Source: Candidatus Calescibacterium sp.
GTDB taxonomy: Bacteria; DRYD01
DNA: 33,687 nt
Assembly: GCA_025057615.1 (NCBI GenBank)
Contig: JANXBF010000001.1
Location: 1-33,687, forward strand
Direction of reading: 5' to 3'
Positions 24,891 to 31,481 of this stretch are shown here, one piece after another (position 1 is the stretch's first letter; the number at the start of each line of letters is the position of its first letter). The position numbers and the translations under genes were made by a program. The notes below the pieces were generated by a model. It was not told the origin of the DNA. It ran no database searches and worked only from the letters and a program-made list of their open reading frames with translations.

Positions 24891-25724
24891 TCAAGAATAA
24901 TTCTGCAGAAGTTTTTTTATCCTTTCTTTTTGATAAAGCTCAGTCTTGAGTGGAATGTTACCTTTCAAAACATTCTCATCAAAAGTTGGTCTATCAACTT
25001 TATAAAACACTCCTGTATAGTAATGGTAAAGAGTAGAATTGTAAATTGCTTTTGATAAATCAGTACTATACTGATCTTCTAATTCCCTAATCTTATTTTT
25101 GAAAGTTTTAACATCCTCAGCCCTATAGTAAGTTATACAGGGAGATAATATATTAACAAAAGAAAACCCTTTATGTTTAATAGCTTCCTTTATTATATTG
25201 AAAGTTTTATTGACATCAAGAGCAAAAGCCTGAGCAACAAAAGTTGCTCCCGAAACTAAAGCCAAGCTAATAGGATTTACGGGTTCATCAAAATTACCCT
25301 GTGGCGTGGTAGAAGTTACCAAATTATGAGGAGAAGTGGGAGACACCTGCCCCTTCGTTAATCCATAAACAAAATTATCAAACATCAAGACAGTTAAATC
25401 TATATTTTTTCTTGCTGTATGAATGAAATGAGTTCCACCAATAGAAAGCAAGTCTCCATCTCCACTTATAACAACAACATTAATAGAAGGATTAGACAGC
25501 TTAAAACCCAAAGCCACTGGTAAAGGCCTACCATGCAAAGTGTGTATCGTATATAAATTGATGTAACTCGTTATCCTACCGGTGCAGCCTATGCCCCCTA
25601 CGACAACAAGGCTGGTCTCATCAAATCCCATATCTACAAAAGTTTTATAAACAGCTTGCAAATCAGCAAAATAAGTACAACCTGGACACCACTGCGGTCT
25701 TATTTCAGTTTGTAACTCCTTCAC
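24891..25724 (-). CDS. 2-oxoacid:ferredoxin oxidoreductase beta subunit
   Basis: This subunit binds thiamine diphosphate and transfers electrons from a 2-oxoacid (pyruvate, 2-oxoglutarate or a branched-chain acid) to ferredoxin. The protein (277 residues) has Cys13 and Cys16 (WCPGC), Cys47 (GIGCTGR) and Cys196 (LSPC) as likely [4Fe-4S] ligands, and the diphosphate motif GDGDLLSIGGTHFIHTARKN starting at residue 88, followed by MFDNFVYGLTKGQ. It resembles KorB of two-subunit enzymes; the alpha subunit that normally lies directly upstream is missing here, with mraY in its place. The start is GTG 25724, overlapping the mraY stop (GTGA), with AGGAGG 9 nt upstream. Which 2-oxoacid is used cannot be told. 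Confidence 0.88.
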   Translation of the reverse strand: MKELQTEIRPQWCPGCTYFADLQAVYKTFVDMGFDETSLVVVGGIGCTGRITSYINLYTIHTLHGRPLPVALGFKLSNPSINVVVISGDGDLLSIGGTHFIHTARKNIDLTVLMFDNFVYGLTKGQVSPTSPHNLVTSTTPQGNFDEPVNPISLALVSGATFVAQAFALDVNKTFNIIKEAIKHKGFSFVNILSPCITYYRAEDVKTFKNKIRELEDQYSTDLSKAIYNSTLYHYYTGVFYKVDRPTFDENVLKGNIPLKTELYQKERIKKLLQNYS

Positions 25725-26722
25725 CCTAACTTACCTCCTTCTATAAATTTAAACAAAATAAATAATAATCCTACTACAACAAATATGATATTAACAAAGT
25801 TAAATCTCAACAGAATATCCTTTTCTGAGTAACCCATTAATTCAAAATGATGATGCAGTGGAGTTATGTTAAATAGCCTCCTTCCATTAGTAATCCTAAA
25901 ATAAATAACCTGTAAAATAACAGACAAAGTAACAAGGAAATATATATAACCAAGAAACAAAAGATAAGACTCTGTTTTAGAAACAACAGAAAGATAAACA
26001 AAAATAGAGCCAATAGCCATCGAACCTGAATCCCCCATAAACACAGAAGCCTTTGGAAAATTGAAAAACAAAAATACCAAAATGAAACATATAATACCCA
26101 AAACCAAATAAACCATACCAACATTAGACAACAACAAAAAAATCACCATATATCCCAACAAAGTGGTGATGGACAAACTTGCCAGTAAACCATCCAACCC
26201 ATCAGTCAAATTCGTAGCATTTGTAACACCAGCGATTAAAAAATATAGAAAAATAAAATAAAACCCTCCAAAATCAACAACTTTTTCATGAAAAACTACA
26301 GAAGAAAAATTAACACCCAAATTCTCCTGAAAGTAATCGCTGTAACCACTCATAATATAAAACACTAAAGATGTAAGAATCAATTGCAAAAACAATTTTT
26401 CTCTAGCCTTCAACCCCAAATTCCTCTTATTCAATATTTTCATAACATCATCATAAAAACCAATCAACATACAACCCAAAAATAGTAAAACGAATATACC
26501 ATAAAGAGGTATAGGATAAAAAAAATTTAGAATTAAAGAAAAAAAGAGTATAAATATGGAAAATACGATACCACCAGCAGTTGGAGTACCCTCTTTAGAC
26601 ATATGATGTTTGGGAGCATCTTCCCTCACGTACTGCCCCAATTTGACTCCAATAAACTTTATATAAAACCTATAAGCTAAAAAACAAAATATAAACAAAA
26701 TAATTAAAAAAAACCATATCAT
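25721..26722 (-). CDS. mraY: Phospho-N-acetylmuramoyl-pentapeptide-transferase
   Basis: MraY transfers phospho-MurNAc-pentapeptide to undecaprenyl phosphate, making lipid I at the inner membrane. The 333-residue protein is about ten membrane helices with the family motifs: KHHMSKEGTPTAGG (residues 38-51), Asp91-Asp92, NLTDGLDGL with Asp174 and Asp177, MGDSGS with Asp231, and the His triplet at 290-292 (PLHHHFELMG). It starts inside the end of the GAF/GGDEF-like gene (ATGA overlap), with GAGGT 9 nt upstream. Finding it outside the usual mur/fts cluster and between a signalling gene and a metabolic gene is unusual. Confidence 0.97.
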   Translation of the reverse strand: MIWFFLIILFIFCFLAYRFYIKFIGVKLGQYVREDAPKHHMSKEGTPTAGGIVFSIFILFFSLILNFFYPIPLYGIFVLLFLGCMLIGFYDDVMKILNKRNLGLKAREKLFLQLILTSLVFYIMSGYSDYFQENLGVNFSSVVFHEKVVDFGGFYFIFLYFLIAGVTNATNLTDGLDGLLASLSITTLLGYMVIFLLLSNVGMVYLVLGIICFILVFLFFNFPKASVFMGDSGSMAIGSIFVYLSVVSKTESYLLFLGYIYFLVTLSVILQVIYFRITNGRRLFNITPLHHHFELMGYSEKDILLRFNFVNIIFVVVGLLFILFKFIEGGKLG

Positions 26723-28494
26723 ACCTTAACTACCTCTATTATTACCTTCTTATACTGCATATTTTTTGATAATCTTTCAATAGATAACTCCACCAATTGA
26801 GAAATTTCGATATCTTTATAAGGATAGACCGAACATATCATATAACTCTCACCTGAATAACCCAATAAATTCAATTTACTATCAACCATGTTTTTTATTC
26901 TTTTACAAACAGAATCAACTTTGTCCTTATCAACCTTGGATAGAACTATAATTATAATCCCATTTCCTATAAAAGATATCATATCGGTTTCCCGAATAAC
27001 AGACCTTATGGTTAAGTTTACCTCCCTTATAAACTTCATCTGCTCATCATTCAAATCTTGAAGATCCTTCCCAAATATATTATGGAAAGATATAAAAACT
27101 AGGGCAAAATTTTCATTATACCTCTTAGCTGAAAAACTCAAATTATTAATAAATTCCCATATAAAGTCAGGACTATAACAAAACAACCTATCATCCCAAA
27201 TAACCCTATTTATAGATTTACTATATAAAATAGCAGTGTATAACATTATACCTATAAGATTCGCTAAATCTATTAAGAAATCTTCTTTCAAGTTTTTATA
27301 TTTATCCTTATCAAGATAAGATATGTAAAGCATTCCCATTCTACTATTAGCAACATCTATAGGCACTGATATCGCCAACTGTTCTTTAGGATAAAATGGT
27401 TGTATTGGAACATCATTATCCTTATAAGCAAAGCCAATCTTACCTTCAACATAAGTATATCTATACAACTCCTCCATTTCTATCTTCTTATAATTGTAAT
27501 AAAATTCAGCATTTTCACCAGAAACAAGAAAGGTATCCAAACTACCCTCAATCTCATTCTTTATAAAAATAACCATTGTATCGTAATCAACAAATCTTGT
27601 AACAATCTCTATTATATCCTCAGATACCTTATACAAACTTTGAAAATCATCAATATTTTCAACTATAAAAAACAAGATGTTTCTCAAACGTTGCAAGTCA
27701 CTCTTAACTTCTTCAATATCCAAACTCATATCATTGAGACTTTTAGTCAATTCCTGTATAGCTTTGTCCTTTAGAATTAATTCGTTATTTAGAGCTTTTA
27801 ACTGAGTATATGTCTCATCCTTTCTATTTTGAAAATCTCTTACAACCTTCTCTATTTCAACATTAAATGCAATCCTCTCTTGCTCAATTTCATTTTTCAA
27901 AGCCTCCATTTGTTTTTCATATTGAAAAATCCTATTCTCAAGCTCAGCTATATTTGAAACCAAAAGCTCATTCTGTTCTCTGTAATTTTCAAACTGAGCC
28001 AAAAAATTCAATATTATTTTATTAATCATAAAAAAAACAAATATAACCAACATAGAAATCATAAAGTTAGCCAACAAAAAAGAAAAAAGATTCGGAAATA
28101 TTGGATCAGAAAACAAAGAAATAATCCCTGACAACCCTAAAAAAGAAAAAATTAAACTAATAGCAATCAAAATATATCTGAAGTAACTCTGTAAAAATTG
28201 AATAGAAGTAACAACAGGTACCATAAAAGATAATAATATACCAAAAGGATTCTTAGAAATAAACAGATAAGAAGCAGATAGAATACAATTTATAAACTCA
28301 AACGCCAAAATAACATTACCATTTTTCCTCATCAAAATAAATAAAAAATTCCAAACAAATAAAAACGAAATAATTATCCAACTGTAAAAACTGGATTCAG
28401 AAGATATACTACCAAAAATCAAAAATTGCGAAAACAATACAATAATAAGTGAAAATATCCTAACTAAATAATTAATATTATTATAACTATTCAT
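26719..28494 (-). CDS. Membrane GAF protein with degenerate GGDEF-like domain
   Basis: The protein has 591 residues. About five or six membrane helices occupy the first 155, followed by a coiled coil (residues 160-260, rich in Glu, Lys, Gln), a GAF-like domain (about 290-435, SEDIIEIVTRFVDYDTMVIF), and a C-terminal domain with the layout of a GGDEF domain. The cyclase motif is replaced by GNG and four Ile at 510-515, so it should not make cyclic di-GMP. It may sense a small molecule or membrane state. ATG 28494 overlaps the PNP gene by 8 bp, and its own stop overlaps mraY, so mraY translation is coupled to it. No ribosome site is obvious. Confidence 0.7.
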   Translation of the reverse strand: MNSYNNINYLVRIFSLIIVLFSQFLIFGSISSESSFYSWIIISFLFVWNFLFILMRKNGNVILAFEFINCILSASYLFISKNPFGILLSFMVPVVTSIQFLQSYFRYILIAISLIFSFLGLSGIISLFSDPIFPNLFSFLLANFMISMLVIFVFFMINKIILNFLAQFENYREQNELLVSNIAELENRIFQYEKQMEALKNEIEQERIAFNVEIEKVVRDFQNRKDETYTQLKALNNELILKDKAIQELTKSLNDMSLDIEEVKSDLQRLRNILFFIVENIDDFQSLYKVSEDIIEIVTRFVDYDTMVIFIKNEIEGSLDTFLVSGENAEFYYNYKKIEMEELYRYTYVEGKIGFAYKDNDVPIQPFYPKEQLAISVPIDVANSRMGMLYISYLDKDKYKNLKEDFLIDLANLIGIMLYTAILYSKSINRVIWDDRLFCYSPDFIWEFINNLSFSAKRYNENFALVFISFHNIFGKDLQDLNDEQMKFIREVNLTIRSVIRETDMISFIGNGIIIIVLSKVDKDKVDSVCKRIKNMVDSKLNLLGYSGESYMICSVYPYKDIEISQLVELSIERLSKNMQYKKVIIEVVKV

Positions 28495-29323
28495 CTATAG
28501 TATCAATAGCAATCTTGATTAACTCTTTCAAAATGTTTACGGCTTTCTTAGTATTTTCCAGAACTTCATCATGAGTAACACCGAACTTCACAACGTCCTC
28601 AGCTATATCAGTTATGACAGAGAATCCAACAACCTTAATACCGCAGTGCTTTGCCACTATAACTTCAGGAACAGTTGACATTCCAACTGCATCAACACCC
28701 AAAATTTTTAACATTCTTAACTCTGCGGGTGTCTCATAATTAGGACCCGTAACCATACAATAAACTCCCTCTCTTATACCATCAAAATTACGAATCTTTC
28801 CCTTTATCTTTTCTATCCATTCTTTATCGTAGGCATTTTGCATACTTGGAAATCTCGGACCAAACTGCTCCAAATTTGGCCCCCTCAAAGGATTATCCAC
28901 AACAAAAAAAGCAATATGATCATTTATTATCATGATATCACCAACTCTAAAATCAGGATTTATACCCCCAGAAGCATTAGTAACTACCAAATTTTTAACC
29001 CCCATAAGAGATAAAACCCTCAAAGGAAAAACAACCCTATACATAGGATAACCCTCATAATAATGAAATCTGCCCTGCATGAATAAAATATTACTCCCTT
29101 TGTATCTAGAAAAAACCAATCTTCCTTTGTGACCTTCAACAGTTGTTCTCAAAAAATTGGGAATATCAGAATAGTTTATGGTTTTTATTTTTTCAAAACT
29201 CTCTGCTATTTCATTCAAACCAGAACCCAAAATTATAGCAACTTTTATATCAGTCAATCCCTGCTTCAATAAGTATTCCGAAGCTTCACTCAATTCAATT
29301 AAATACTTATCCTTATCAAACAT
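28487..29323 (-). CDS. Purine nucleoside phosphorylase
   Basis: The enzyme splits purine nucleosides with phosphate into base and ribose 1-phosphate. Motifs of trimeric family II enzymes are clear: ILGSGLNEIAESFE, VEGHKGRLVF, GRFHYYEGYP, VTNASGGINPDF, GPNYETPAELRMLKILGVDA and VGMSTVPEVIVAKHCG. The segment SVITDIAED carries Asp where human PNP has Asn243; related bacterial enzymes also have this. ATG 29323 is chosen because a run of six G (TAGGGGGGATACT) precedes it at the right distance; an upstream ATG 29362 would overlap the ROK gene and lacks such a site. The product has 278 residues. The gene is 10 bp after the ROK kinase. Substrate preference (6-oxo or 6-amino purines) is uncertain. Confidence 0.93.
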   Translation of the reverse strand: MFDKDKYLIELSEASEYLLKQGLTDIKVAIILGSGLNEIAESFEKIKTINYSDIPNFLRTTVEGHKGRLVFSRYKGSNILFMQGRFHYYEGYPMYRVVFPLRVLSLMGVKNLVVTNASGGINPDFRVGDIMIINDHIAFFVVDNPLRGPNLEQFGPRFPSMQNAYDKEWIEKIKGKIRNFDGIREGVYCMVTGPNYETPAELRMLKILGVDAVGMSTVPEVIVAKHCGIKVVGFSVITDIAEDVVKFGVTHDEVLENTKKAVNILKELIKIAIDTIDE

Positions 29324-29333
29324 AGTATCCCCC

Positions 29334-30242
29334 CTAGATGAATTCATCAGCCCAAACTGCACCTATTAAATTATAAGTATTATAATTCTTAACTTCTTTC
29401 AAGAAAACTATTCTTGATAAATCATAACCCTCAATCATTGTAACCTTAGAAATTACATCATTAAACAAAAAACTCTCAAAAATTTCAGAAGAGAGAACTA
29501 TCTTACCAGATAAAAATATAAAGTCCGGATCTATAAAATATATCACATTGCTAATGAGGGTAGAAAAATACTTGGAAAACCTCTTGAACAATCTTTTAAC
29601 CCTAAAAACATTCTCCTTTTCTATTACGGAAAGCAAATTTTTATGAGTGGTTTTGTAAAACTGATTATAATAATTTGTCAAAGCTTTGGCAGAAGCAAAA
29701 GTTTCAATACAAGAAAATGCCCCACAACCACATTTGTAAGACTTCCTATCTATTTTGGTATGTCCAACTTCCATAGCAGAGAAGTTAGAACCAATAAGAA
29801 GCCTACCATTTATTATAGCACCAGCACCTATACCAGTACCAACAGCTATATAGACTATATTCTTTTCCTTCAATCTCAAAACTTTATAAGCCCCAACAGC
29901 ACCAGCATTACAATCATTAGATACAACTATCCTTTTTATATAGATACCTTTATCTCTAAACTTCTGATAAAAATAGTTAAAATCCAAGCTCTTCCAATAC
30001 TTTAAATTGGGACAATTTATACAGTAATTACGATAAGGGTCCACAGTGCCAGGTAATGCAAAACCCAACTTATCAATCACAAACAATCCCCTTTTTCCAA
30101 AAATATCAAACAAAATATAAATAAAATCGTCAAACCTAAAATTAGAATCTATATCAATCGAATAAATCAAATTTATTTTAAAATCTTCATTTACTGTTGC
30201 TATGTCTATATGACTACCACCAACATCTACTGAAATATTCAC
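29334..30242 (-). CDS. ROK-family sugar kinase
   Basis: ROK kinases phosphorylate hexoses such as glucose or N-acetylglucosamine, or serve as repressors when fused to a DNA-binding domain; there is none here, so a kinase is likely. The 302 residues include the phosphate loop DVGG at 6-9, catalytic Asp110 in NDCNAGAVGA, GTGIGAGAIING at 135-146, and the ROK zinc site His161, Cys171, Cys173, Cys178 (GH then CGCGAFSC). The start is GTG 30242, overlapping the response-regulator stop (GTGA); the DxGG motif so near the N-terminus agrees. It is directly after the two-component genes. Substrate is not determined. Confidence 0.9.
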   Translation of the reverse strand: MNISVDVGGSHIDIATVNEDFKINLIYSIDIDSNFRFDDFIYILFDIFGKRGLFVIDKLGFALPGTVDPYRNYCINCPNLKYWKSLDFNYFYQKFRDKGIYIKRIVVSNDCNAGAVGAYKVLRLKEKNIVYIAVGTGIGAGAIINGRLLIGSNFSAMEVGHTKIDRKSYKCGCGAFSCIETFASAKALTNYYNQFYKTTHKNLLSVIEKENVFRVKRLFKRFSKYFSTLISNVIYFIDPDFIFLSGKIVLSSEIFESFLFNDVISKVTMIEGYDLSRIVFLKEVKNYNTYNLIGAVWADEFI

Positions 30243-30919
30243 TCTATTACTAATTTCAATTTTCCCCCTTTTATTGTTATTATTCTAACATTATTTAACT
30301 TGGCCAATTTCTTTCGGAGATAATATATAACAGTAGGAATGGCATTCATTTGAATATCCAATTGATCTTGTATAATTTCAGTATCAACAACTCTATTAAC
30401 ATTCTTAAGTAATATTTCAAAAATTTTAGATTCATTATAATTCAGAGTCTCAACCTGATGAAAAAAACCGTTCCTATACAACAAAACATAACCTGTGAGA
30501 GCATCAAAATAGTAATCAGAAACTATATGAATGTATTCTTTGGCAAGTTTGGATAATCTCTTAACCCAATTATTAATTTTGGCTATCAATTCATTTAAAT
30601 TAAAAGGTTTCGTAATGTAATCTTCAGCCCCAAGCTCCAAAGCCACAAGCTTTTCTATATCACTGTCAATAGCAGTCAAAAATATAACCACACCCTCTGG
30701 ATAAAATTCCTTGTACTCCTTATAAACATCGGTACCCCTACCATCAGGAAGATTAATGTCAAGTATAATCAAAGAAGGCTTATGCTTATATATAATGTTT
30801 CTCGCTTCTTTTACTGTATTACTAAGATAAACATCTATATTTTTTATCCTGCTTTTTATTATCTCACATATATTTTTTGCTAACTCGACTTCATCTTCAA
30901 CCACCAATAGTTTTATCAT
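30239..30919 (-). CDS. OmpR-type response regulator
   Basis: The 226-residue protein has a receiver domain with the acidic pocket Glu9-Asp10, phospho-acceptor Asp54 (IILDINLPDG), Thr82 and Lys104 (ITKPF), followed from about residue 130 by a winged-helix DNA-binding domain ending in TVIYYLRKKLAKL and ITIKGGKLKLV. That is the OmpR/PhoB layout. Its partner is probably the histidine kinase two genes upstream. It overlaps the 194-residue unknown protein by 23 bases and the ROK kinase by 4. Targets may include its own operon, but I see no repeat near the start to support this. Confidence 0.93.
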   Translation of the reverse strand: MIKLLVVEDEVELAKNICEIIKSRIKNIDVYLSNTVKEARNIIYKHKPSLIILDINLPDGRGTDVYKEYKEFYPEGVVIFLTAIDSDIEKLVALELGAEDYITKPFNLNELIAKINNWVKRLSKLAKEYIHIVSDYYFDALTGYVLLYRNGFFHQVETLNYNESKIFEILLKNVNRVVDTEIIQDQLDIQMNAIPTVIYYLRKKLAKLNNVRIITIKGGKLKLVIE

Positions 30920-31481
30920 AAATCTTTTTCTCTTTCATTTTGGATATTACATAGTCTTGAAACTCATAAACACTCGAAAAATACTGTATCTTACCTAAAG
31001 AATTAGTTGTCAGAAAATTGAAAACTATATCATCTATTTTTTCTTGCTCAAATTTTGAAACAATACCAAAAATAAATTTTCTCATATTAATAAAAGAAGA
31101 AAAAGTTGATTCAGATTTTAGAAAGTCCTTGTAATTAAAAGTTGTCAAATCCAATCTGAAAAACAACAAATTATCTTTAAATACAACAAAATCCATCAAA
31201 ATCTCTTCCCTCAAATTGAAATTCTTTTCTTTTTTTTCATCGCTCAAACCAAAAGATACAATTTTCTTAAACATTTTTGAAATTTTCATGGTTTCTTCTG
31301 AAACCTGCTCAACATTTTTTATGTATCCCAAAGAAACATAAATAATCTCATTTAAGTTAAAAACATACTCCTTAGGTATAAACTCGTTTATATCATCCTT
31401 AGTTTCAAAAAATGAGACAGTAAACACTACTTTATCATCCCCAATTACTATATTCTTAACCCTAAGAGGAATATAATTCAT
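30897..31481 (-). CDS. Unknown protein between kinase and response regulator
   Basis: I do not recognise this 194-residue protein. It has no signal peptide, membrane segment, cysteines or known motif. It is rich in Phe, Lys, Glu and Asp. The first 55 residues look like beta strands (NYIPLRVKNIVIGDDKVVFT), the middle has helices and the C-terminus (EFQDYVISKMKEKK) is helical. Its ATG overlaps the kinase stop (ATGA) and its end overlaps the response-regulator gene by 23 bases, so the three are made together. A regulator or scaffold for the pair is possible from position alone; nothing else supports it. Confidence 0.8.
   Translation of the reverse strand: MNYIPLRVKNIVIGDDKVVFTVSFFETKDDINEFIPKEYVFNLNEIIYVSLGYIKNVEQVSEETMKISKMFKKIVSFGLSDEKKEKNFNLREEILMDFVVFKDNLLFFRLDLTTFNYKDFLKSESTFSSFINMRKFIFGIVSKFEQEKIDDIVFNFLTTNSLGKIQYFSSVYEFQDYVISKMKEKKIYDKTIGG

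Noticed and set aside
27400-27774. Plus-strand open frame of 124 codons inside the GAF/GGDEF-like gene
   Set aside because: It is opposite the coiled-coil and GAF coding region, with Ile/Asn/Tyr-rich translation typical of AT-rich shadows.
28487-29362. Start of the purine nucleoside phosphorylase at ATG 29362
   Set aside because: The extra 13 residues (MQFGLMNSSRGDT) overlap the ROK gene, and the G-rich ribosome site lies before ATG 29323 instead.
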